Made by a program: the position numbers and the translations under genes. The notes under the pieces were generated by a model, which worked only from the letters and a program-made list of their open reading frames with translations, ran no database searches and had not been told where the DNA came from. From assembly GCF_023016525.1 (NCBI RefSeq), contig NZ_JALKCG010000001.1:1116001-1180000 (forward strand): a DNA stretch of 64,000 nucleotides. The letters run 5' to 3'. Each line of letters begins with the position of its first letter. Within the stretch, counting starts at the first letter, position 1. This DNA is from Ancylobacter koreensis (GTDB taxonomy: Bacteria > Pseudomonadota > Alphaproteobacteria > Rhizobiales > Xanthobacteraceae). Shown here one piece after another: positions 24,860-32,743 of this stretch.

Positions 24860-26578
24860 ATGCCGGATTTGTTTATTTGTTATTCGGCCAAGGACAGAGA
24901 GCAAATACGCCCCATCGTCGCAGCATACCGACGTGCCGGCCTCGATGTTTGGTGGGACCAGTGCCTGGAGGAAGGGGATTGGGGCCCGCAAATCGAAGCA
25001 GCCCTGAAGGGTGCGCGGCGTGTGCTGGCCTTTATCACGCCCTATGCTGTCCGTTCTGAAAATCATTTCATTGTAGCCGAAATCGCTCAGGCGCATCTCG
25101 CCGGCAAGCTCATACCGGTGAAGGTCGGCGAATTCGAGATTCCCTATATCATCCAGGGATACGTTTTCGGCAAGCAGATGGCGCTCGTGAGCGATTTCGA
25201 GGCTTTCGTTCGCGGGCCGGATTTCGAGCGGGTATCCAGCATTTTATCGAGGGTGAGCGGAGCAGCCGCTGCGCCCGAAGCGAATCCAGCGAGCGAACTG
25301 GTCGATCAATATGCCGACCCCGCGAGCCTCGCCCTGGCCCTCGCAGTGGCGGTTGCGGAGAACGCGCCCCTCGCGGCGATCACTGAAATTGCGGAAGATC
25401 TGGAGCGGCGGTTCACCAAGCTGATCGCCCCTGCCCCGACAGAGACCGGGGGGCAGCCTTTCTCGGCGTTTCTGCAGAGTAACGCGCGGCGCTTGCAGGG
25501 CATCAGCGCCGAAATCCATTATCGCAAGCACCGGCGCTACAACACGAATGTCGAATGCGTCCGTTTCACGGATTCCGAGCGTGCGGCAAAGCTGCTGGAG
25601 CGTGTCTGGCGCGAGCTTGACGGGTTACGTCCTACGCTGATCGAGTGGCTGGACCATCTGTCCCACACGGCCAGTGCGCCGTTGCGCCAGCGCATTGCAC
25701 TGGTGCTCGGCGTCTTGGCGCGGACGCCGGCGACCTTCGGCTCGGTCTATGATGGGCTGTTTGATCGATGGATCGTCCATGAGGGAGCCGCCGCCCGCGA
25801 ACTTGTGGATCTGGCCCTGTGCTTCGTGGTGCTCGACAAGCGGTTGGAAGCGACCATAAGCCAGCGTGTCCGCGAGTATGCGAGAAGCCAACGTCCCGAT
25901 CGGTTGCGCGCGGCGATCGAGCTGGCCTGCGGCTTCACCGGCTCGCGCATTCAGGGGCTTCCGGTCGAAATCCTCAAGACGGTCGCCCAATCTCGGCACA
26001 AGGACTTCAAGGTGCTGAAAGCCATGGACGACGCGATCACCTTCATGATCGCGTCGAGCGGCGAGAGGGACGATGCGAGCCTGCTCGACTGGCCCCGGCT
26101 CATCAACGACCTGTCGGACTGGGCGCGGAGCCCGGATCAGCGGACTCCGCAACGTCTGCCAATGTATCTTTTCCTCAGCCTGATGGGAAAGATGTCGCTC
26201 CGTTCCCACCCGAGCGTTGCCGGGGTTCTCTCGCTTGAGGCTCTGGTCGAGGCAGATGCGCAGTCGTTCGAGCGGTCTGTGTCGGTGCTTGAGCCGACCG
26301 CGAGAGTCTTCGAGGCGGCGCTCCGTGATCCGGGAGACGAAGAGTTCCGGCCGCGCGACGCCGCTCTCGCGATCCTCAAGGACTGGATCGCAACGAAGCC
26401 AACGGCGACCGCCGTCGATCCGCTTCTTACCCTGCTTCGAGAGATCCATGCCGCTTGCCCAACGACGCGGGACCGAGATCGCCTGATCTACGCCGTGCGC
26501 AGCCGATATGAGCGGGAGCAGATTTCCGTAGGTGGCAGGGCGCCGGCTCCGGCTATCGTCGAAAGGGGCGTCGCGTGA
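24860..26578 (+). CDS. TIR-domain protein with long helical C-terminal region
   Basis: A 572-residue cytoplasmic protein. Residues 1-130 form a TIR domain: strand A L-F-I-C-Y-S-A-K-D (4-12), V-W-W-D-Q-C-L-E-E-G-D-W (30-41), L-A-F-I-T-P-Y-A-V-R-S-E-N-H-F-I-V-A-E-I, and L-I-P-V-K-V. The usual catalytic Glu position just before L-x-x-G reads Cys35, with Glu37/Glu38 next to it, so NADase activity is uncertain. The remaining ~430 residues are helical and HEAT-like in rhythm, without recognised motifs. It heads a plus-strand group with SPFH-like and membrane proteins. Codon use is less GC-biased than the flanks. A defence or signalling role is inferred. Confidence 0.8.
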   Translation: MPDLFICYSAKDREQIRPIVAAYRRAGLDVWWDQCLEEGDWGPQIEAALKGARRVLAFITPYAVRSENHFIVAEIAQAHLAGKLIPVKVGEFEIPYIIQGYVFGKQMALVSDFEAFVRGPDFERVSSILSRVSGAAAAPEANPASELVDQYADPASLALALAVAVAENAPLAAITEIAEDLERRFTKLIAPAPTETGGQPFSAFLQSNARRLQGISAEIHYRKHRRYNTNVECVRFTDSERAAKLLERVWRELDGLRPTLIEWLDHLSHTASAPLRQRIALVLGVLARTPATFGSVYDGLFDRWIVHEGAAARELVDLALCFVVLDKRLEATISQRVREYARSQRPDRLRAAIELACGFTGSRIQGLPVEILKTVAQSRHKDFKVLKAMDDAITFMIASSGERDDASLLDWPRLINDLSDWARSPDQRTPQRLPMYLFLSLMGKMSLRSHPSVAGVLSLEALVEADAQSFERSVSVLEPTARVFEAALRDPGDEEFRPRDAALAILKDWIATKPTATAVDPLLTLLREIHAACPTTRDRDRLIYAVRSRYEREQISVGGRAPAPAIVERGVA

Positions 26579-26737
26579 CGGAGTGCCTCGATTCGATGGT
26601 CGAGCCGTCGGCCGTGCCGTCTCGTTTCGGTGGCGCAGAAAGTGTGGCGGATCCGCCCGCCGTCGGGGTGCCTCTGCCGACCACAGCTCTGCTTTGCAGC
26701 AGTATGGTTCACGTCCCGCGCAAGATTTGAGGCGAGC

Positions 26738-27601
26738 ATGGCGCTTTTCGAAGGACCGGATTCCAGACTTCCCAGCTTTCGTGCCGGTTTCGTCGTGGTC
26801 GCGGCGGGTCCGAAGGGAATTCGATCGCTCGCCAATGGAGCACGTCTCACCTGGGGTGAACGCGTCTTCGGTGGGTATAATGCGTTCTATTATGTCGATA
26901 TCGGCGTCAATTCATACACCAAGTCAATCAAGTGCTCTTCAAAGGCGATTGGGATCGACTTCGACGTGGTGGTTCGCCTCAGCTTCACAGTCGAGGAACC
27001 AACACGCGTCGTTCAGTTCGGCCTCGGTGATCCGGAGGCGCTTTTCGGCGCACCGGTGCATCGCCTCGTCGCCGATGCGGTCAGCCGCTTCACCGTCGAC
27101 CAGTCCGCCGACGCCAAGAAGGCTGTCGACATCGCCTTTAAGAAGCTGGCGGCCGACCCGGCCGTGAAAGTGCTCAACGCCACCTCGGAGGTGAAGGCGG
27201 ATGCTGCTGCGCTCCCATTGCTGCGGACCATCGCGGAGGAGGGCATCTCAACGATGGCACACCAAGCCACCGCACGCCTCGACAAGGCGCGACGGGACGA
27301 AATTCTGGCGCTGCTGGATTCACCGAACCATCTGCTCGCCCAGAGTATGATCACGCGGGATCCCGCCTTCCGCGAGGCGCTGAACTACAAACTCACGGAA
27401 CTCAACAGCGACCGCCAGCGGCAGATCGATCTGCTGAAGATGCTGATCGCTGAGAAGATCATCGAGCCGCACGATTTCGAAGGCAGATACCGCCCGCTCA
27501 TCGAAGCGGCGATGGCAACCTTACGCGGCCCTATCCTCCCGGCACCGGAGCCCCCCGTCGCCAGTATCGCCGCGCCTCCAGGCAACCGAACGCCGGACTG
27601 A
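26738..27601 (+). CDS. SPFH/band-7-like protein (tentative), TIR-associated
   Basis: A 287-residue protein without a signal peptide. Residues ~15-125 have the strand rhythm of an SPFH/band-7 domain: V-T-W-G-E-R-type hairpin, Y-Y-V-D-I-G-V-N-S-Y-T-K-S-I-K, then I-D-F-D-V-V-V-R-L-S-F-T-V-E-E-P. The C-terminal half (about 125-270) is helical and charged and could be a coiled coil, as in stomatin/flotillin relatives. The start at 26738 follows GAGGCGAG; the 159 bases before it hold no other gene. It is 8 bases from the small membrane protein, suggesting a membrane-linked partnership. The family call rests on pattern only. Confidence 0.55.
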   Translation: MALFEGPDSRLPSFRAGFVVVAAGPKGIRSLANGARLTWGERVFGGYNAFYYVDIGVNSYTKSIKCSSKAIGIDFDVVVRLSFTVEEPTRVVQFGLGDPEALFGAPVHRLVADAVSRFTVDQSADAKKAVDIAFKKLAADPAVKVLNATSEVKADAAALPLLRTIAEEGISTMAHQATARLDKARRDEILALLDSPNHLLAQSMITRDPAFREALNYKLTELNSDRQRQIDLLKMLIAEKIIEPHDFEGRYRPLIEAAMATLRGPILPAPEPPVASIAAPPGNRTPD

Positions 27602-27609
27602 CAGGCAAG

Positions 27610-28005
27610 ATGCTTGACTACATAGCTCCGCCTTTTCTCGCATTGTCCATACGGCAGCTGGTTGAGGCGATCCCCAATCCGTATCAGGCCGCAGCCTTTG
27701 CTTTCATCTTGTCTCTGTATGTCTACGTCGTCGTGCGGGTCGCGGCCTTGGGATATTGCTACGCCGACTACGCGATCGCGACCTGGCTTCGGCAGCGGAA
27801 TGGCCGCCCCTCGGCAGTCCAGTACTGGCTCGGGGATCGGATCGAGGTGGTCCATAACTATGTCGCGCTGGCAGGAACCCTGCTGACGCTGGCCGCAGTC
27901 GCTTACGAGGTCGTAGCGTTCGGTGTTCAGCCGAGAGAAGGCACGTTTCTGTTCCAGTTCAAGACGCTTGTCTTGGATTTCATCATGTTTCTCTGGAAGG
28001 CGTGA
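27610..28005 (+). CDS. Small membrane protein of unknown function, TIR-associated
   Basis: A 131-residue protein with hydrophobic segments at about residues 24-50 (A-A-F-A-F-I-L-S-L-Y-V-Y-V-V-V-R-V-A-A-L-G) and 80-105 (V-A-L-A-G-T-L-L-T-L-A-A-V-A-Y-E-V-V-A-F), and a short hydrophobic end that finishes F-M-F-L-W-K-A style. It follows the SPFH-like gene by 8 bases. No family recognised. In this context it could be a membrane effector or the anchor for the SPFH-like protein. Confidence 0.65.
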   Translation: MLDYIAPPFLALSIRQLVEAIPNPYQAAAFAFILSLYVYVVVRVAALGYCYADYAIATWLRQRNGRPSAVQYWLGDRIEVVHNYVALAGTLLTLAAVAYEVVAFGVQPREGTFLFQFKTLVLDFIMFLWKA

Positions 28006-28157
28006 GCCGATGCTGACCGATCTTCGAAGGTCGGAAGCCTTTCTTTTTTCATTTGAATCGACGGGTGCCTGAATCTCGACCGATACGCGCGACGGCAAAC
28101 CGTCCGCCATTCCTCTGGGTCTTGGCTTCGCAGTGGCCTGAACGTGGGGTTGGACAG

Positions 28158-29522
28158 ATGATGTACTCTAATGATCTCCATCCGTCGGCGGGGCGATGCG
28201 TCCGGGCGCTGGCTCTCACGCTTTTCTTTTCCGTGCCCGCCGAGGCCCAGACGAGTTCCGTCGGCCAACCGCAGGCTGCGGCTGCGGAAAAGTTTCAGGG
28301 GGAGTGCGAAAGGGTGCAGAATGTCTCCCTTACGATCCGCGAACCGCTCCCTGTTTTCTCCGAGTATGGCCACGTCCGCCAGCAGGCGGTCTCTCGGGCC
28401 AGAAAGCAGGCGATCGAGCGGGCGATGGACCTTGAGGCCGCCTCGTCCAGCGACATCAGGAACGCGCTGAGCAACGAGCTGGTCGACAGCGCGCCCGCCG
28501 ACAGCACCTCCGGCGGGTCGAGCGGCCTGGTGCGGCCGCGCATCGAATCCGAGAAGGTCAGGCAGATCGACGGCGGCAATGTCATGGAACTCGCGGTCCT
28601 GGTTTCAATCTGTATCCCCAGGACGCTGAAGGTTCCTCCGCGCCGGATCGCCGATCCGCCCGGCAACTTCTTCGACCCTCTGTCCGGTGCGGCCACCGTC
28701 TGGTACTGGCGCTCTGCCGAGGGCGACTTTGAATTCTACGACAATCAGGGCTTTCACCCCGGAACCGGTGACGCGCTCAAGCCGATGACGCGCGAATTGG
28801 TCGCCGAATGGCGGGAGCAGGAACAGCGCAGGATCGAGAAGGGGCGGCAGCAAAAGGAGCAGGAATTCCGCGAGGCGCAATCGCTGACGCGCTGCGACGA
28901 GTTGGCGGCCAACCCTCATGATCTTCAACGCCCGAATACGATACCCGGCGCCGAATACGCATTTCTCAAGCTTAACGGCCGGGAGGCGGTTGACGCCTGC
29001 CGGGACGCGCTGAAGCGGAACCCCAGGGATGGAAGAATTTCTTACCAGCTAGGCCGCGCGCTGCAGGCCCAGCGCGATCTGCGTGCGGCCGTGAAATCCC
29101 TCACGGTCGCGATCCAGCTCGATCACGTCGTCGCGTATGACAATCTCGGTTGGATCCTGCTTGGGCAGGGAAAGCTCGCCGAGGCTCGCTCGATGTTTGT
29201 CAAGGGGGCCGCTGCGGGCGATCCCTCCTGTATGGTCAGCCTTGCGGGCCTGTATGAAGAGCAGGCGAGGTCAGGCAGCTATGACGCCATGATGACCCAG
29301 GCAATCCGTCTCTACGAACAGGCGGCGGCGCTCGGCAACAGCGTGGCGCAACGCCGTCTTGTCGAATTGCCGGCCGAGATGCGGGCTCGCAAAGAGGAGG
29401 AGAATCGTCTGGCACAGGAACAGGCCAGACAGCGGGAAATGGAAATTGAGCGCAACCGGCGGGCGATGGAGTTGATGAACCATATGATCGGTACATTCTC
29501 GCGTGGCATTGGGGTGCGCTGA
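28158..29522 (+). CDS. Secreted TPR/Sel1-like repeat protein at the edge of the TIR group
   Basis: A 454-residue protein with a signal peptide (R-C-V-R-A-L-A-L-T-L-F-F-S-V-P-A-E-A-Q). A central W-Y-W-R-S-A-E-G-D-F-E-F-Y-D segment is followed by a charged linker. Residues ~275-400 contain TPR/Sel1-type repeats (R-I-S-Y-Q-L-G-R-A-L-Q-A-Q, A-Y-D-N-L-G-W-I-L-L-G-Q-G, S-L-A-G-L-Y-E-E-Q-A), then a coiled-coil-like E/R-rich end. Start at 28158 or the adjacent ATG at 28161. The 152-base gap from the membrane-protein gene leaves it uncertain whether it shares that transcript. Function unknown; periplasmic scaffolding is possible. Confidence 0.7.
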   Translation: MMYSNDLHPSAGRCVRALALTLFFSVPAEAQTSSVGQPQAAAAEKFQGECERVQNVSLTIREPLPVFSEYGHVRQQAVSRARKQAIERAMDLEAASSSDIRNALSNELVDSAPADSTSGGSSGLVRPRIESEKVRQIDGGNVMELAVLVSICIPRTLKVPPRRIADPPGNFFDPLSGAATVWYWRSAEGDFEFYDNQGFHPGTGDALKPMTRELVAEWREQEQRRIEKGRQQKEQEFREAQSLTRCDELAANPHDLQRPNTIPGAEYAFLKLNGREAVDACRDALKRNPRDGRISYQLGRALQAQRDLRAAVKSLTVAIQLDHVVAYDNLGWILLGQGKLAEARSMFVKGAAAGDPSCMVSLAGLYEEQARSGSYDAMMTQAIRLYEQAAALGNSVAQRRLVELPAEMRARKEEENRLAQEQARQREMEIERNRRAMELMNHMIGTFSRGIGVR

Positions 29523-29651
29523 CGCTCGTCTACACGGAAGGTATCCGGTGCGTGCCGGGGCGCGTGCTTTCACGATAGTGGAGCGTTGATCTAGCGACGC
29601 ATCTACGCCAAGCGTGCAGGACGGGTGCGGTACGAGGGTGCCGATCGGTGC

Positions 29652-30308
29652 TCACGATCGGTCGCCGGGTCGCCAGTATCGCTCGGTGACTTCTGCCGGC
29701 TGCAGGTCCGGCCGCTCAAAGCGACGCTCACGCACCGAAATGCCCAGTTGGCGATGAAACAGAGCGACGAAGTCGCGATCACCAGCCAGATCGGTGGAAG
29801 CACCGCCGAGCGCCTCGACAATCTTGAGTGCGGCTCCTCCCGTCAGACTGATCGGCACGATCTTCGCCTTCGGTTGTTGACGGCTGAACAGTTCGTATTC
29901 TTCGAGAACGCCGTCCATGCCACCGATGAACACTGCGGAAGAGAACTGGACTTCGCTGAACATGCGCTCGCGCATGTGTCGAAGGCTCGCCTGCCGATCG
30001 TTCGGCGTCGCCTCGGTAAAGGTGACGTTGGCGAAGCGCTCATTGTCCTTTGGGAATTCGTCCTCGAAGAATCGCGACTGATAGAGGCGAACCCATCGGC
30101 CATAGTCGACGCCGATGTCCTCGGCGAATACGAGGATCATCGGTGTGATCGCAGGCTGGCCACCCCAGACCAAAGGGCGGCGGCCAAGCACGACATGGAT
30201 CAAGGCCGAGACGGCAGCGGTGATGGCGACCGTATCGGCGGTGGCCGCGTATTCAGGCCCGCGCCGCGGATCGGGCACGCCGGCGGAGAGGAAGATGGCG
30301 TCTTTCAT
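29652..30308 (-). CDS. SLOG-like nucleotide-sensor protein in TIR operon
   Basis: A 218-residue Rossmann-like protein. It opens A-I-F-L-S-A-G-V-P-D-P (4-13), has a glycine loop V-W-G-G-Q-P-A-I-T-P-M-I (47-58), and later S-A-V-F-I-G-G-M-D-G-V-L-E-E-Y (124-138), the arrangement of SLOG/LOG-fold proteins that bind nucleotide-derived signals. In Thoeris, a SLOG domain in ThsA senses the cyclic ADP-ribose isomer made by a TIR protein. Here it is a free-standing protein whose ATG overlaps the TIR gene stop (ATGA), so the products should be co-made. No effector domain is fused to it. Confidence 0.7.
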   Translation of the reverse strand: MKDAIFLSAGVPDPRRGPEYAATADTVAITAAVSALIHVVLGRRPLVWGGQPAITPMILVFAEDIGVDYGRWVRLYQSRFFEDEFPKDNERFANVTFTEATPNDRQASLRHMRERMFSEVQFSSAVFIGGMDGVLEEYELFSRQQPKAKIVPISLTGGAALKIVEALGGASTDLAGDRDFVALFHRQLGISVRERRFERPDLQPAEVTERYWRPGDRS

Positions 30309-31492
30309 GCCTCGGGCTCCCAGCCGGCCAATCTCCATCCTGCCTCCGCCACCTTGAGTGCGCGCACCGATTTGATCTCGTTGTCGAGCCAGCTCAAGTG
30401 GTTGCCCCAGGCCGCATGGATGCCGATGTGATCATAGACGAGCACCGGCGTCTCCAGCTGGTCCGCCATTCGTGCCTTGACGGCGATATCGTTCAGGGTT
30501 TCAGCAGTCGGTACGCCGACGACAGGGTAGGCCCAAAAGCGTCGACCGTCGAACAGTCGCACGGAGATCGCTCGATGAGCACCGATCGCCTCGATCGTTC
30601 CGCCGATTTTCTCGACATCTGCGCGCAGCTTGCCTGTAATCGCCATGTAGCGGGCGGAGATGCTCCGGCTGCGCAGCCGCTCGACCTGGAGGGCGATTGC
30701 GTAGACCTTGTTCTCGACGATCGGGCCGTCGGGGTCTTTCAGATCGGCGGAGTCGAGATGCAGCGTCTCGGAGAGGTCGGTCATCCTGCTCGGCGTGTGG
30801 GCGGGCCAGACCACGCGCAACACCTGAATGTCCTTCGCCCGCGCCCTGCCGATCTCCTCCCGTGTCCAACGGCTTTCGAAATAGGTTGGCGTGTCGAGCA
30901 TCACCAACACGTCGGAATCCACCAGGCGGTGCCATAATACATCCTGAAAGGGGTCGCCGGGGCGGATGCGGTGGGTGTCAAGGAAGACGTCGAACCCTCG
31001 CGCACTGAGCAGGTCGTGCAACTGGACGGCAGCGGCGCGTGCCTCGGTGCGACGATAGCTGACGAAGACCCGTCGCTGGCGGTGGAGAAGACCAACGCAT
31101 TCCAGAAGCGCACTGGCGAGCTCGACCATCTTCGGATCGTCGAGGCGGCGCTTGAGGCCATTGGCCGCCTGGAGCATTGCCGGGACCTGAGCGAAGCTGC
31201 CGCTCGCCGCGATGGTCGGAATAATTGGCATGCTTGCCGAGATGAGACTGCCGACCGCGCCGATATCGGCATTGCCACCGGCCGCGAAATACGCCGCAGC
31301 GAACGCCACGCGAGGATCTCTGTCGCCGACCGTGGCGGCGTCGAGAAGGTTCACGTCGGTGCCGAGTTCAAGTTCGAAGTCGGCGATCATCTCGCGGAGC
31401 GTATCCGCCAGGATTTGTCGTTCCACGGCGTCGATGTCGCCGAGGATGGCCAACTGATAGACGCCATAAGCAGCGGGAGGCGGGCTGTTCAT
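30305..31492 (-). CDS. TIR-domain protein with unknown N- and C-terminal domains
   Basis: A 395-residue cytoplasmic protein. The TIR domain starts at residue 141 (R-V-F-V-S-Y-R-R-T-E), with F-D-V-F-L-D-T-H-R-I-R-P-G (167-179), L-V-M-L-D-T-P-T-Y-F-E-S-R-W-T-R-E-E-I, and V-V-W-P. The usual catalytic Glu position reads His in T-H-R-I-R-P-G, so it may bind rather than cleave NAD. Residues 1-140 (F-A-A-A-Y-F-A-A-G-G-N, S-M-P-I-I-P-T-I, then helical) and 285-395 (beta-rich) are not recognised. The ATG at 31492 follows AAGGACC; it is 11 bases from the ThsB-like gene and overlaps the SLOG-like gene. Confidence 0.78.
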   Translation of the reverse strand: MNSPPPAAYGVYQLAILGDIDAVERQILADTLREMIADFELELGTDVNLLDAATVGDRDPRVAFAAAYFAAGGNADIGAVGSLISASMPIIPTIAASGSFAQVPAMLQAANGLKRRLDDPKMVELASALLECVGLLHRQRRVFVSYRRTEARAAAVQLHDLLSARGFDVFLDTHRIRPGDPFQDVLWHRLVDSDVLVMLDTPTYFESRWTREEIGRARAKDIQVLRVVWPAHTPSRMTDLSETLHLDSADLKDPDGPIVENKVYAIALQVERLRSRSISARYMAITGKLRADVEKIGGTIEAIGAHRAISVRLFDGRRFWAYPVVGVPTAETLNDIAVKARMADQLETPVLVYDHIGIHAAWGNHLSWLDNEIKSVRALKVAEAGWRLAGWEPEA

Positions 31493-31503
31493 CGTTCGGT
31501 CCT

Positions 31504-32103
31504 TCAACGCCCGGCCAGACCGGCTGCCGTCTCGATCCAGCCGGCGATGTTCTGCTGTCCGTTCTGTGTGGCGAAGTCGTAGCGCATGCAATGTGCCGAC
31601 AGCGGAATGACGGAGGCCGAACTTGGCGGATCGAACCACAGGCACGTGGCGGGAACGGCGCTCGTGTAGTCGCCATATTTAATCCATTCACCGTTCGAGA
31701 CTTCTGCGAAGAACATGCCGTTGTCCGTCTTATAGAGTCCGACGCAGCTCAAAGGATCGCGCCCTTTGTCCGCAACGTAGCCGCCTTCGTTCTTGACCCC
31801 GTCGATATCGATGGTGAGAAGACCGTTGCCTTTCAGAATCGCGCGCACGATTTCGTAGCGGACCCAGCGGCGTTCCGAGGTGCGGGCACCTGACAGCACG
31901 CAGGTTACGGAGGAGCTCTTCATGCCGTCGCGGAGGAAAGCTTTGAGGCTGGCTTCGCTCTCGCGCTTCGATGCTTCAAACACGCTGTTGTCGAAGAAGC
32001 CGTCGACGGCCTCTTCGGGCATGAATTTCAGGCACTTGCGGACATTCATCGCCCGCCAGACATCGGGCAGGTAGTGAAAGGAGAAGAAGGTACGGCGGGC
32101 CAT
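31504..32103 (-). CDS. ThsB-like TIR protein (Thoeris-type, DUF1863 fold)
   Basis: A 199-residue protein. It starts R-T-F-F-S-F-H-Y-L-P-D-V-W-R-A-M-N-V-R (4-22), the N-terminus typical of ThsB/DUF1863 TIR-like proteins, and continues with S-S-V-T-C-V-L-S-G-A-R-T-S-E-R-R-W-V-R-Y-E-I (64-85); the Glu at 84 lies where a functionally needed Glu is found in this family. Known ThsB proteins sense phage infection and make a NAD-derived cyclic signal. Residues ~110-199 are not recognised. It is the first gene of a three-gene minus-strand operon with TIR and SLOG-like proteins. Confidence 0.8.
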   Translation of the reverse strand: MARRTFFSFHYLPDVWRAMNVRKCLKFMPEEAVDGFFDNSVFEASKRESEASLKAFLRDGMKSSSVTCVLSGARTSERRWVRYEIVRAILKGNGLLTIDIDGVKNEGGYVADKGRDPLSCVGLYKTDNGMFFAEVSNGEWIKYGDYTSAVPATCLWFDPPSSASVIPLSAHCMRYDFATQNGQQNIAGWIETAAGLAGR

Positions 32104-32518
32104 CTATGTGTCCTCGAGCGGCAGGGCGAACCCTGCACGGGAGACGTGCCATCCGCGTATGCTGGCATATGGGAGCATCCCGTATATACCATTCCGTGCA
32201 CCCCTCCGCGCCGCGTCAAGGCCATGCCAACGTCGACATGGACAAGGTGAGGAAGAACGTCGTTGCTGGCCGGCGCGCCTATAGTCGCGATGTACCACGG
32301 TCGTTTCCTACCGCAGCATTGAAGCCTCCCTCGCAGCGCAGATCCTCAACAAGGTGTTGGGGGGCAGCGTGAGGGTAGCGGTGCATGCGCGAATCTCGTC
32401 GCCGCCCGCTTTGCGCGACGGTCCGCTGCCACAGGCTGCAGTCAGCTTCCGCAGCAAGTCAGAGGCGTATAGCCCCGAAAGGGCGCTTTGATAAAGCCCT
32501 GATTTTACAATAGAAAAT
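32104..32518. other. Gene-free stretch between the TIR operon and tRNA-Arg
   Basis: These 415 bases carry no supported gene on either strand. They should hold the promoter of the minus-strand TIR operon (AT-richer around 32160-32195) and the junction of the accessory region with the tRNA gene. The 60 bases next to the tRNA are AT-rich. No integrase remnant, insertion-sequence end or direct repeat was recognised. Confidence 0.6.
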
Positions 32519-32595
32519 TGGCGCACCCGGCACGATTCGAACGTGCGACCTTTGCCTTCGGAGGGCAACGCTCTATCCAGCTGAGCTACGGGTGC
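32519..32595 (-). tRNA. tRNA-Arg (anticodon CCG)
   Basis: Read on the minus strand this folds as a standard 77-nt tRNA including an encoded 3' CCA: acceptor stem GCACCCG/CGGGTGC, D arm GCTC-AGCTGGATA-GAGC, anticodon stem TTGCC/GGCAA with loop CTCCGAA (anticodon CCG), and T loop TTCGAAT. It reads the CGG arginine codon. Its 3' end points towards the TIR-rich accessory region, the usual geometry for tRNA-integrated islands. Confidence 0.96.
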
Positions 32596-32743
32596 GTGCG
32601 GCGCGCGGAGCACCGATGCAGCGTCTTCATAGTCGAACGGCCCGGTGTGGGCAACCGGCTCCGGTCAGCCTCGGCAGGCGTCGGCGCCGCAGAGGCCGCC
32701 TGCGCGTGGCGCGGCGATGGATCGTTGCTATATAGCGGCGGTG

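Noticed and set aside
29625-31893. Plus-strand frames opposite the SLOG-like and TIR genes
   Set aside because: The minus-strand genes have ordered overlaps, ribosome sites and recognisable folds; the opposite frames do not.
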